From Brevipalpus yothersi (taxonomy: Eukaryota; Arthropoda; Arachnida; Trombidiformes; Tenuipalpidae): a stretch of DNA of 64,000 bases. Below, piece after piece: positions 9,077-20,414 of this stretch; the first letter of the stretch is position 1, and each line of letters opens with the position of its first letter. Made by a program: the position numbers and the translations under genes. The stretch lies in contig QZCP01000223.1 in NCBI GenBank assembly GCA_003956705.1, forward strand, positions 146,364 through 210,363, read 5' to 3'. The notes beneath the pieces were generated by a model that saw only the letters and a program-made list of their open reading frames with translations, made no database searches and had not been told where the DNA came from.

Positions 9077-12000
9077 CTAGGCGAGATAGTGATAGAACTG
9101 ATGATTTTCTTTATCTCTTTCGAGATAATCTCGCTCAATCAAACTTTCAATTCTCTTTTTAAGGTCCAGAGGCTGTAGAAAATAATTAAAGGTTAAGTCA
9201 ATTGATAAACTCATAAGAGAAAAATGAACAGAAACAAAAGAGACGCTATGTGATGGGAAATTAAATGATGAGCTCGAAGTCTATGAGGGGTAAGGATCTC
9301 TGATCCGCCAATGCTGATGAAAGGGGTGCTAACTTAGCCCACAGTATTCAAATTTTCATGTCAAATGTTCAAGTAAAGATAAAATTAGAAATATCTCAGT
9401 AACGAGAGTAAGAGACAGCCCTCAAAAGGAGTGATCAAAAGTTATCAACTAATCAGAAAAAATATTAGGAAAAATAGACGAAGAGAACAAGAAAAATAGT
9501 AGAGTTTTTTCTGAAGAGTTGTTTAGATTAGCTAGATTTTGTAAAGCAGGATATTTACATGCGAGAACATTAACTATAGCTTATCTTATCAGAATGGAGT
9601 CTAGACTTGATTGCGAAGAAAATACTCACCTTGACAGGGAAGCGTAACTGGTCATAAAGTTCTGTAATTAGATTGTTATGAGCTAGAGATTTCCTAGTTT
9701 TCATTATTCGAACAACAGCTGCGTCGATCTGGTATTGTCGATCTTGGAATACTCTCTCCTGAGTATTGGTTTGCTCCTCTTGCTGTAGAGTTCAAGATGA
9801 GAGGAAGGAAAAGACGATTACTAAAGGAAAGGATAAACTTCGAGAACAACTTACAGTTTCTTTCATCTGTATCTGATTAATTCTTATTCTAATCAACTTA
9901 TTTTTAAACTCCGAATTATATACAAATGTGTCTCCATCTTCAACATCACGACCTCTCGGCTTTTTCTGTAAAACTCTCGCTTTACCACAGGCTAAGGATT
10001 GCAGGGTTCTTCTCAGTTCCCCATCCTCAATCGTCGTGAGCTGCTTGATGTCTTCTAATGATAATTCTTCACGATCGTTGAAAAGTAAGAGAGCTAAGGC
10101 TTGAAACAGAGACACACTTAGCTCTTTCGTTGCCTAGAAAAGAAAAAAATTGGGAATCGAATATTGTTAAGTGGAGCTCCCAAACTAGTGTACAAATAGA
10201 CTAACGAAACAATACTCACCGATGGAAAATGAGCTTTAAGCACACAGTGTCCAAGATTAGGTTGCCATTGAAGCTTTCGACCACTATGTTTTCCTAGATA
10301 AAATTTCTTAAACATTTCCTGATATTGGACCATTTCAGGAGGCATATTAACATCCATAGGCTGATAGGTAGGCCAATAGCCCATTGTTAAGATATTCACA
10401 CTCATGTCGATACTGCTTAAGCCTTTATACTTGGCATTTGTTCGATGTTGTTTAAAAGCGAGCATCAATTCGCGTGAGAGTTCCATATCTTTAAACATGC
10501 CCTCTAGTTTACTGGTAAAACCGGCTCCACATTCTTGTTTCAATTTGGAAAGCATAGACTTTTCAGCATCAACAGATGCAGATTTACCAACGAGTAATCG
10601 TTTGGCAAGATCTTTCTTATAGAAGGCCTCAAAAACATCTTTACCGTGAATAAATCTGAATAGCACCATTATTTTGTCTAGTAGACGTTCGAGTTCTTCT
10701 TCTGTCGATTCCTTGTTACCAGCACGTAACTTGGAATCAACGAATTTCGCTATCAACTCGGCAGGCTTATTGGGTCTTTGATTGATGAAATGTTCAAATG
10801 CTTCCTTCAAGGAATTGACGAATTTCTCATTCCTTGCGAAACATTGACAGACGATAAGATCCATTTGATCCTTGAAATCAAGGAGTTCCTGGACCATAGT
10901 CTTATCTTTCTCAGGATTTGTGACAATCACTTTACCACGTTTCTTGATGTATTGATTGAAATGAGTACATAACTCTGGTAATCCTTCTTTCACTCGAGAT
11001 AATAGATTGTACATTAAAGTAAGATCATCTAGTCGATTTTCGTCCAGCAATTGATCCAATCCTTTCTGAAGAATACTACCAAGATGCTCACTAACCAGCT
11101 GTTTTTCAACACAACTTATTAATGGCCGTCTAGTAGAATGGTCGAGATAATGGAGGAGTCGCTCAGTTTCTTCATTCAGCCGTTTGTCAACATGAGCTAG
11201 ATAGGCTGCTAATTCCAATTCCTGCATCAAACGTTGACCTTCTTCGGCGTAAAGTTCTTTAGTAGCTTCCAAGAATTTGCCTTCAAATACGTCTTTGTAG
11301 ATTTGTAAATCGCAGAGCATTCTGAGCAAACTTTTCAACAAAGATCGATCAACAGCTTCACCTTGCCGCTCTCGATGAATTAACTGCAACAATCCTTGAG
11401 CTGTACGATTCTGAACTGAAACGTTGCTGATAATGTGGACCTTGAACATCTCCAATCCCATATCCCTAATTGAGAAAGTGAGAGAGATAATGAAACAGTT
11501 GTTTTACAATAAAATTATGAATGAATAGAAAAAAGGGAGAAATGTTGTGTTTTTATGAAACACCACCTCTCAACAACATGCTGTACCAGCAAGAAAAGAA
11601 GATCACGGTAGTAGAAAATCGTTTCTTCACGGAATATATCATACCAGAGTATGAGAATTGGTAGATAATCATGACAATCAACATTATGGCTAAGAGAAAA
11701 AAAAATCACAATACGTACCATATAGATGTGATTGATGCATTTTGTAGAACATAACTTCTGTCCAAGAATAAGAATATACTCCTAATCATAATCTGGGGAG
11801 AGGCAAAAAGATATGGTCAATAATAGTCCAATCATATTTTAAGGTAAATCAACGATAATTTCAAAATGCTTATAAAAATATGAATACCATTTGTCTACAA
11901 TGATCTTGCCAGCAACTGTCCATCATTTTAAGGAAAACAAACGAATCCATATTACAATCGATGAATTGATGAATATTCGTTTTGACATGCTGTTCACATA

Positions 12001-12415
12001 AGGCTTCTAAATTACTGTACAATTGTGGAGCCATTCGGTGAGAGCAAATATTTTCAACTGCCTTATACAATTCTTCCAATGGCATGGAAATGGGTTTCGA
12101 AGTTTGAATGGCAATCACAGCCAATCGTAGCTTGGACCATGTCTCTTCAAGATAGTTATCCGGCAGCTTGGGACGTTCAAAGTTTTTGATTACTAATTTT
12201 CGTGTGGCCCCCGGCTAAAGGAAGAGAGAGAGAGAGAGAGAGAGATAGAGATTAAAAGAGAGAGAAAAAAAAATCAAAACATCCCATGATCAACACAAAC
12301 CAACGAAACATCACCACCACTCACCCAACCCCCAATCCAATATCCCACCACACACATATCAGCCACCATCAAAATTACTTACCATTTTAATCGTATTAAT
12401 CGCGGTCACTTCCAT
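9077..12415 (-). CDS. CUL4: Cullin-4, scaffold of CRL4 ubiquitin ligases
   Basis: Exons (minus): 12415-12383, 12214-11888, 11792-11719, 11465-10220, 10133-9855, 9782-9630, 9172-9077; phases close to 735 aa (human CUL4A about 759). CUL4 holds DDB1-DCAF substrate receptors at its N-terminus and RBX1-E2 at its C-terminus, acting in DNA repair, replication licensing and chromatin. Exon 2 starts PGATRKLVIKNF, the conserved N-terminal entry. MIRSIFLFLDRSYVLQN, MGLEMFKVHIIS and DLQIYKDVFE follow in cullin repeats. The cullin-homology domain has NKPAELIAKFVDSKL, IHGKDVFEAFYKKDLAKRLL and GYWPTYQP. The winged-helix end has QIDAAVVRIMKTRK, where Lys681 is the expected NEDD8 site, and finishes YHYLA. INPEKDKTMVQ-type and KLRAGNKE wording favours CUL4 over CUL3. 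The first coding exon has only 11 codons. Confidence 0.96.
12223..12245. repeat. (GA)n run in CUL4 intron 1
   Basis: Short GA dinucleotide run, 9 bp upstream (in transcript sense) of the exon 2 acceptor; on the CUL4 strand it reads (CT)n and so extends the polypyrimidine tract. Confidence 0.9.
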
Positions 12416-13282
12416 GAAAACACCACCACACACACATAACATCCACCAACACAAGCCAAACACCGCACATGAGACGCATATACAGCATATACAGTGTATA
12501 CACAAAGAAAAAGCAAACCGCTTTGCTTTGGCTTGGGAACACTTTTGATCGCTAGGTGTCACTACTGTTGTTGCTCAAATAATGTGGGCGGAGCTTGTGA
12601 ACTTTTCAACAGGAAAATTTTTTTTCCTAATTTCCTAATTTTTGAGAACTTTGAGAATATTGAGAATAACTTCCGTTGCAATGATTTGGGCAAATTTTCA
12701 GCCAATTCGGACATGGGTTCCAAAGGAAGTTCAGCCATGATTTGAGCTGATCATATCAGAATCGGTGGGTTAATTTTTTTTCGGATGCTGATGAAGTTTT
12801 GTGATCCACCTAGGATGTTGGCAACAATGGTTAACGAAGAGAGTCAGTTTTGAGGTTAACTAGAAAGTGTTAAGGTCGAAGCGAAAAAGGATGCTCTAGA
12901 ACTATTCTGATGAGATAACTTTTGTTCAATTTTTGAGGAGATAATAAAAGAGAAGGAGAGAAGGAGAGAAGGAGAGGAGAAAGATTATGGAATGGAGAGG
13001 TTTTTAAAATTGCTATGATTATTTGTAAGAAGATTTTGAAAAATTAAAATGTCCATCAAATAACACACACAATAGATAGTTTACTGAATTCTAGCAATAT
13101 ACAGGTGCAATTGAGGCATTATCATGACTCTTATGAAACGAGACTCATGATATTTTAATCGAAGGTATTGAAGCCTCGTTTATGTTCGTCTGGAAAAGTA
13201 AATCTCGTTATGGCGTTTATGCAAGATTGAGGATGACGAATTTCACGAAGATACACGAATAGTTACATTTCTCACTCATCAA
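12416..13282. other. CUL4 5' flank and upstream of the 13.3 kb model
   Basis: CA-rich sequence (12290-12490) surrounds the CUL4 start and is probably its promoter and 5' UTR. From about 12940 there is a short GGAGA-type purine run. The end (about 13215-13282) is open in the frame of the next model and includes WRLCKIEDDEFHEDTRIV, so an upstream exon portion may lie here. Confidence 0.4.
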
Positions 13283-13899
13283 ATGGATGTGAAATTTGAT
13301 GATGATGCAATAACCAGCTCTTCTAGCGGATCAAAACAATCTGAATATAATCATGTCAATTATCCATCAAATTTAGGCTATCGATTGGTCTGGAGGGATC
13401 GTTCCAGCAGAAAGTGAGTAACAGTCGAGGAAGAGGAGTCCAATTCATGTACTTCATCAAGTTGATCAGTAGATTACACAATCTATGATATTTTAGTAAT
13501 CAACCCGATAAATTGCCATCCTTTTAGAGTATTTATATATTTATCTTCGATTGATCAGAATTGCAAAAAAAACTAAAATTTGAAACCTCAATTCAATCGA
13601 ATTGAAGTATTATCTTTTCAACGGAAATGTTTCTATTTTTGCGAATTTTTTTTCTCATAACTTTTTTTTTCTTCGCACAAAAAAGCCCACAATTCGCACT
13701 GATGAGATCGCATAATGATCCCAACATCAATTTGATACAAACAATCGGAACTCAAAATCCAGGATCATTGACATCGGAACTTAATTTACATACATATCTC
13801 CCTGGAAGTAGAATTATAAGTTCCACTCCTGGCCCAGTAAAGCATGAAAATGTAAATTTGAAGAGCATCAAAATCTGTAACTTAATTTATATCAAATAA
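13283..13899 (+). CDS. Tentative two-exon gene, unknown product
   Basis: Exon 1 from ATG 13283 to 13413 ends AA|GTGAGT. An intron of 272 bp ends in a long pyrimidine tract and AAAAAG|CCC, and exon 2 is 13686-13899. The frames join (phase 2) to 114 aa including GYRLVWRDRSS, QTIGTQNPGSL and LPGSRIISSTPGPVKHEN. The stop overlaps an AATAAA (13894-13899). A GTAAAT after KHEN could be a further donor, so the 3' end is uncertain, and the frame is open upstream of the ATG. No family is recognised. It could be a degraded gene copy. Confidence 0.35.
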
Positions 13900-14190
13900 A
13901 CTTTCCTTCAAGTTGTTTTGACTGCTACTACTTTTCGATTTTCTCTTTCATACTATGCTTGATTACATATTATCTTGAAACTTAACCAGCATGATGAACA
14001 TGCTACCATGCTTGTATGCAGTCACAAACATTAGTCGGGAACATCATCTTCACGAATGCCAAGTGAATCGAAAAGAGAGAGAGAATGAAAGAAAAAAAAG
14101 AAGGGAGAGGATCTGCTAATTGTGGCACTAAAAATTGAGGCCAAATTCGAAAACTTGTTGGAAAAGAAAGAGAGAAAGAGAGAAAGAGAA

Positions 14191-14251
<61 letters not shown>

Positions 14252-14704
14252 GCCGCTCGACGATTTTCGTTTTGATTCTCTCTCTCTTTCACCACAAGAG
14301 AGAGTTTTCATATATCGTGTTCTTAAAAATTGAACATCTCTTGGGTCAGGACCTCCTAAAATTTAGTGATTGAACATCTTCTTTCTCTCTTCTTCTCATT
14401 ATTATTATTATTATTTTTCCTCCCTCAATGGATTATCGATCAAGTATCGTTTACAGATGAGCTCAAGTGTACCAGCCCAAAGATTGATCAACTGTTCCGA
14501 AAATCGTGATCAAGAATGGGTGAAACCATCGATCCTTCAAATCGTCAAGTTATGATTTCTCCTTATTTCAAGCTACTTACTTACTTGAATTGTTTTGTTG
14601 TTCAATTCATGATCATCATTTGTTTCGATTTTATCATTCATTCATAGAACTTTTTGATCACAGTGTGACCATTTCTTCTTCTCTCTCTTCCCAAAGACAC
14701 TTCA
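13900..14704. other. Intergenic with (GA)n array; 5' side of the 517-aa gene
   Basis: Contains the (GA)n array at 14193-14249 and a short TTA repeat near 14400. A small open frame (ATG 14458, ending 14555) may be an upstream ORF in the leader of the next gene. Nothing else supported. Confidence 0.4.
14193..14249. repeat. (GA)n microsatellite, about 57 bp
   Basis: Near-perfect GA dinucleotide array preceded by an impure AGAAAG stretch. Confidence 0.97.
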
Positions 14705-16258
14705 ATGGATAGAGAAGGAGAAATTTTTCCAGTGACCAAAGACAGTGATAAACTGACAACAACTACCAATGATCAAATTGTTGGTGAAAGTGATCCAAAA
14801 AGCTTTCATTTGGAATCAGCTTCTAGTGAAATTGATACCACTTCAGCAACTCATCTCAAAAAGCTTACATCAGATGAAGAAAGTGAATCAACTGGTCACC
14901 GATCAAAATCTCCAAGCAATTCTGATTGTAAATCACTTTTAAACGTAAGGCTGGACCTTGTTAAAGATGAACATTCCTCATGTTCATCACCAAATGATAA
15001 AACAACCGAAAGCTCAACATGTACATTGGAAAGTAGAGCTTCAACATCTCGACCACTTTCGATGATCGATTCTCAGGTTCGAGATATCTCTGAAATGATT
15101 GAAACTCAAAGTAAAAGTGTTTTTGATGCATTATCATATCATGCTAATTCATCAAGTTTCACATCTACCAGTCCGAATCAAAGTAGAAAATGTCTATCAA
15201 ATAACGGTAAAAATGTTAATAATGATGGTGAAATCGATAGTGATACGAAAAGTATTATCACCAATTCTAATGCCAATGCCGAGAACATTTCACCAAAATC
15301 GAAGCAATCAGTCAAAGGACGAAGCGAAAAGCTGGCAGCAAAATTAGTCGAACGTTGTGTTGATGATACCATTAATAGCAATTTGGACACTGATCAACAT
15401 CAACATACATCACCACCACCACCAGCACTTCACACCAATCCATGCTATCACTTGACCACAGCTACCAGTTCATCTTCCCATTCTTCGATACCATCATCAC
15501 CATCGTCAGCATTCTCATCATTTCGAAAGCAAACCAAAAGTTTTTCGCCAACATCTCAGCGTGATCATCGATCCAACTCGACAACAGTGACCGTATCAAC
15601 ATGTCCTCGATGTGGCAGTGAGACCACATTGCATTCGGATCGAAGTAAACAAAGTGGCAGTGGACATGATATGTCAAAGAACACTTTTAATCGTAAATGG
15701 AAAGGAATGAAAAGTGTGTACCGTAATTCAATATCAGCACGAACTTCGCCATATCATATCATATATTCGGGAAAAGTTAGTCGAAAAAATCGTACACGAG
15801 TCAAGTATCATTCTTCCGAGGCAAATGATAAGAATGTCCATCATCACCATAGATCATCACATCATCATTCTCGTCGATCTTCATCATCTCATCATCACGT
15901 TGGCCACAACAATAACAATATTACCAGCGGTAGTAAGCCGATTATACCGATTACAAAAAGTTTAGATCGACATTCACCGTGCTGCAAAAATTCGGCAACA
16001 ACTCGATTTTGTTCATACTGTATTGATTCTAAATCACCCACAGGATGTCCATACTCGCTGACCATGCCTGATGACCATTTGATGTCTCATCTGTGTGACA
16101 TTGAAACATGGCAGAGACGTCGAAAGCGTGAAACTTTAAGACGAAAAGAGAGAGCGATCATAGCGATATTGGCAATATTTGCATTATTAATTTTCATTGC
16201 AATGAGTTACTTTGGTACAGTCTTATTTCTTCGCATAACTTCATTACCAGGAATGTGA
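14705..16258 (+). CDS. Ser/His-rich protein with C-terminal transmembrane segment, unknown
   Basis: Single open frame of 517 aa from ATG 14705 (MDREGEIFPVTKD). Residues 1-290 are Ser/Thr/Asn-rich and probably disordered. CPRCGSET near residue 300 looks like half of a zinc knuckle. A His/Ser block (HHHHRSSHHHSRRSSSSHHH) follows, around 380-400. The best-conserved-looking part is near the end: SPCCKNSATTRFCSYCIDS and GCPYSLTM, a Cys cluster that could bind metal. A basic stretch (RRRKRETLRRKERA) abuts one TM segment (about 484-509) only 8 residues from the C-terminus, so the protein would be tail-anchored with the bulk in the cytosol. AATAAA at 16289-16294 lies 30 bp after the stop. I recognise no family. 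Low complexity makes the early part hard to judge, but the length and Cys-rich end argue for a real gene. Confidence 0.75.
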   Translation: MDREGEIFPVTKDSDKLTTTTNDQIVGESDPKSFHLESASSEIDTTSATHLKKLTSDEESESTGHRSKSPSNSDCKSLLNVRLDLVKDEHSSCSSPNDKTTESSTCTLESRASTSRPLSMIDSQVRDISEMIETQSKSVFDALSYHANSSSFTSTSPNQSRKCLSNNGKNVNNDGEIDSDTKSIITNSNANAENISPKSKQSVKGRSEKLAAKLVERCVDDTINSNLDTDQHQHTSPPPPALHTNPCYHLTTATSSSSHSSIPSSPSSAFSSFRKQTKSFSPTSQRDHRSNSTTVTVSTCPRCGSETTLHSDRSKQSGSGHDMSKNTFNRKWKGMKSVYRNSISARTSPYHIIYSGKVSRKNRTRVKYHSSEANDKNVHHHHRSSHHHSRRSSSSHHHVGHNNNNITSGSKPIIPITKSLDRHSPCCKNSATTRFCSYCIDSKSPTGCPYSLTMPDDHLMSHLCDIETWQRRRKRETLRRKERAIIAILAIFALLIFIAMSYFGTVLFLRITSLPGM

Positions 16259-18838
16259 TTAAGAAAATACGAAAGGAATAGAGAAAGAAATAAAGAAAAA
16301 GAGAGCAAAAGAGAGGGAAAGCAAAAATCGAAATTACATATCAAGATCTACCAACCAGTATTCTTGCTTATCTAACTCTCGATATAGCCTCAAGATACAT
16401 TATATCAGCACGCAGCGAGAATTGGCTATTCACCATTATCGGTTTCAAGAAAGTGTCCTAATTTAGAGGATCAAAAATACACAAATATTGTTGAAAATTT
16501 TGTAGAATCAAGTTTGATGAAATGATCTATTCAATTGACTTCATTTTGAGTTGATCTCAAATAGGTGTCATTTGAAAGTGTACAAAGATCTGTTTTTAAA
16601 ATTGTCCAATATTTGACACCATTTTCCGCTATCTGATCTTTATGGGAAGATTTGGTGAAGTTTCTCTCATTCTGTAATGAAAAATCTCTCATGTTTGGGA
16701 ATAAAGTTTATTTTTCAAAATTGGCCATTTTTAATAGAAGAGAGAAAGAAAGAGCGAAAGAGAAAATTGATCGGTAAATTTTCACAATAAGAGTGGTAGT
16801 TTGTAATTTACACACACAAAAGTTGTAACTGTTTTGATGATTTCACAGCAAACTAAAAACTAACAAAAAAATAAAGAAACCTATAGTTCAGGTGAATCAC
16901 ATCCACTCAGCCCTGATTTGATTCTGAAATAATTTATGGGATTCCAATATGATGCGAATCGGACTTTTTCATCTACCATCATTGTAGAACAATCAAAGCT
17001 GAAGCTGAAGTGCTCGTAGCGTAAGTTAGTTAGTTAGTTAAGGGACTTTTGGTGATGAAAAAAAATTAGTTTTGTTTTTGGAAGAAAGTAGAATTCAGTC
17101 TTGGGCCAGTTCTCCTTCTCTCTTTCTCTCTCTCTTGCTCCTGGAGAAGTGTTTCGACAATCAATTAACCAGTCTGATGAGCAAGGAAAGTTTTGCTGCT
17201 CACATTCGGAAGTGAAAATTTGAAATCCATTTGATTGATTAAATTGAAGTGCTACACTTTGAACGCCCACTCGAAAGTGAGTGGAAAAGATTATAGACAT
17301 GAAAAATGTTGAATACCATAATCAATGATGATAGGGAATGAAGCAAAGAGCTTTAATGAGCTCTACTTGTCCAAGCTGATGATTAGCAATGGATCTGATT
17401 ACAGATTTTGAACAATGGACAAACAGATCGCTAAACTGATTTTTAGCTTTGTCGCTTCGTCAATAAACACACAAACACACTGTCTTTCTCGCTTTTGCTA
17501 TGACGAAAAATGACAATCTGTCGATGCATAAATTCCCAAAAATGTGTTAAACGTTTTCATGTCAATCCATTTAATCGCTCCGATTATCAAATGGTTGTAG
17601 GGATAGTCTTCCTTTTCATTTTCTGTACCTTTCAAATTTTTATAGCATGCACAAAAGTTAATGTAGCGAATCATGTTTCCATAACGTCGGCCCTATTCAT
17701 AGATTATAATCCTATTTACCCTTTTTTCCATTCGAAATTGCCGAAAAGGGACTCTTGATGGTCCGATTTTTTAGCGAAACAAACAGATTTACTATGTTTT
17801 CTCTACCAAAAGTTAACCTGTTTCAAGATACAGACATACCATGTAAGTGGGCCAAACTTTTCCAACTTGTATAGATCACTTGAGACTCAATAGTCGCAGA
17901 TAATGGCAATACTGGCCTAAATTTTACTCCTTCACTCCAATCGAGCATCAAATACAGTACAATAGGAAAAGTGGAGAAAGTTCAAGATCATCAAAAGTAT
18001 TTTCTCTCTCTCTCTCTCCAAAAAATTTCTTAACGACATCGCTCAGACGCTCTGATTGATTTTTTCGGTTATGAATACTTTTTTTTCTTTTCTCAAATCT
18101 CAGAGAGAGAGAGAGAAATAAAAACTGAGTATTTGAAGGTAAACGAACGAAAAAACTACTCCAACAAGAGATTCGACTTGGTTTTCATATTTTGAAAAAT
18201 GTTCTCTAACAATTAATTATTATCACCTTAATAAGCTTGCTAACTACAACATTACCTGTTAATGATTGAATGTGATAGTGAATGAGGAAAGTGCGAGAGA
18301 GTAACGGTATACCTTTTGATTCCTTTTCGATGAAATTATGAGAGGAAAACTTTGCACATTCACCACCCATGATCTACTCTCTATGAACGCCCTATCTATT
18401 GACTATTTTTGCCGATTAATTATCAGCAAAAATTCTAATCAAAATTAATTGAAAGCAAAAAATAATTTTTTTTTGCTACTCAACATTTTTCATTCATTCA
18501 AAACGACGCAAACTCAGTTTGATGTTGATGTTTTTGTCGACGCAGACCATGTCGATGATGATCTTATTTTCACATATGATTTGATTATGATTAATTTATT
18601 GATCATCGAATCAATTGGAACTTTTGATTTTGATTGTAGATAGTGCTTGTATGCCATATTGTTACCATTTATTGTTCTCCTCATCACCTTTGTTCATCAT
18701 TTGAATTGAATGTTCCAGCCGCCAACATATATACACCGAAAATTTTTTCATTTGCATGTCGTTAATAGCAACACTTAATTTGTGACCGAATTTTTCTTTC
18801 TTTTCTTACTCAATTATCATCTGAATCAATGTTAAATA
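16259..18838. other. Intergenic region, no supported gene
   Basis: The first part is the 3' flank of the 517-aa gene (AATAAA-type signals at 16289, and again near 16700 and 16868). The middle holds short CT/GA runs near 17110, 18003 and 18100. Open frames here (such as 17510-17758) are AT-driven and lack splice or domain support. The last 200 bp should contain the UBE2G2 promoter and leader. Confidence 0.45.
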
Positions 18839-19433
18839 ATGGCTGGCTCACCTTTGAGACGGCTGATGGCAGAATATAAACAATTAACCCTCAATCCTCC
18901 GGAAGGTATTATAGCTGGGCCGATAGATGAAGAGAATTTCTTTGAATGGGAAGCTTTGATTACAGGTAAGCTATTGCTATTACATTCTTATTGGGACCAA
19001 CTTATTGGGAACATATTTTCTGCAACATCCTAATTCATATACATCACACACAGGTCCAGAGGGTACATGCTTTGAAGGTGGTGTTTTCCCAGCTCGCCTA
19101 ACATTTCCACCCGATTATCCATTAAGTCCTCCTAAAATGCAATTCACCTGTGAAATGTTTCATCCGAACATATATTCTGATGGCCGTGTATGCATATCTA
19201 TACTACATGCTCCTGGTGATGATCCTATGGGCTATGAGTCTTCTGCCGAAAGATGGTCACCTGTGCAAAGTGTAGAGAAAGTGTTACTTTCCGTTGTATC
19301 TATGTTAGCCGAACCAAATGAAGAATCCGGAGCAAATGTAGATGCAGCCAAAATGTGGCGAGAAGATCGTCAACAATTCTATCGAATAGCTGACAGATTA
19401 GTTCGTAAATCTCTTAATTTACCTGTTGAATAG
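18839..19433 (+). CDS. UBE2G2: Ubiquitin-conjugating enzyme E2 G2 (Ubc7 type)
   Basis: Exons 18839-18965 and 19054-19433 (88-bp intron), 168 aa, phases closed. It is the E2 that builds Lys48 chains in ER-associated degradation with gp78/HRD1-type E3s. The start MAGSPLRRLMAEYKQLTLNPPEG is nearly the vertebrate sequence. The E2 core has FHPNIYSDGRVCISILH with catalytic Cys89, the same position as in human. The acidic loop typical of Ubc7/UBE2G enzymes (HAPGDDPMGYESSAERW) follows. The C-terminus extends a few residues past the usual SLGL. No signal or TM segment; it acts on the cytosolic face of the ER. One of the surest calls in the window. Confidence 0.98.
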
Positions 19434-20414
19434 CTTCTTCGAATAGCTTTCCTAAACGATTATGAATCTTGAACAGAAGACAACAAATCATCATTCATCT
19501 ACTCTTCAAGAGAACAATTCTGTAAATTTGATCATGGATGATACAAGTTTTTCATGACATTCAAAACATTCTACGGTTATTCTTCAATCCTGAACTGATT
19601 AGTCACCAGAAAAAGATGGCATCTCCTTACAGCCACAGCAAACAATGTTGAAAACGGTCCTACAGTTTATCATCATTTGATCTGATCTGTTTGTGGAGGT
19701 CAAATGAATTAATTTTTCTTGTAAGCATAGAAATTCTCTATGTCAATGAGAATAGAATGAAAGATGCATCGATGATTCTTACGCTCGGTTTATTACATTT
19801 AAATTATAATTATCAATTGTTTCTTAAGAACTACTATTTCAGTATTTCAGTATCGGGTGTACAAAACTTGACAAAAATTGATCAAATTATGGAAGAAAGA
19901 TGAATGTGGTTGAAGAATTTGGTTCATATAAGCTGTATAGTCAAATGAATATTTTCATTGATAAAAGTTCAGAAGTGCTCATGAAATATACAAGTAGATA
20001 GTTGAATTTCACAGCTGACACAATTTATCATTTCTATCGCAGCCGAATCTTCAACAACAAGTTGTGCTTGATCATCCAATGCATGGTCCTTTGTGGTATC
20101 TCATTCTTGGAGAGAGAGAGATGCATCATCTCAATGATTGTTTGAATTTTGATTCATTGATTTCCTCTTCTTGACTAGACAAATCTTCTATTGGCAGTGA
20201 TAACTGCTAATACTAAGTGTTTATCTGTATTTGATTGGTTGTAGGAAAAATTTTTCTCTCCAGTTGATATCGTTTTCGGAAAGATTGGACTAATTTGAGG
20301 GTCCAACTTCTTTTGTCTCTTGAGTATTCTAAAAATTTGCTAAACATCACAGGGTTTGATCTCTTGTTGATCAAATTGATAATTCGTTGTCAATAGGATC
20401 GTTGGGATTGGTTG
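19434..20414. other. Intergenic, 3' flanks of UBE2G2 and the receptor gene
   Basis: Convergent genes end on both sides. A TTTATT (minus AATAAA) at 19789-19794 could serve the receptor transcript. Short open frames only. Confidence 0.4.

Noticed and set aside
13627..13690. Signal peptide of a small secreted protein (MFLFLRIFFLITFFFF)
   Set aside because: The T-rich run fits a splice acceptor tract better, and the downstream frame joins in phase to 13283-13413.
17510..17758. 82-codon ATG-started frame with a hydrophobic stretch
   Set aside because: Isolated, AT-driven, without promoter, splice or family evidence; similar frames are frequent in this AT-rich DNA.
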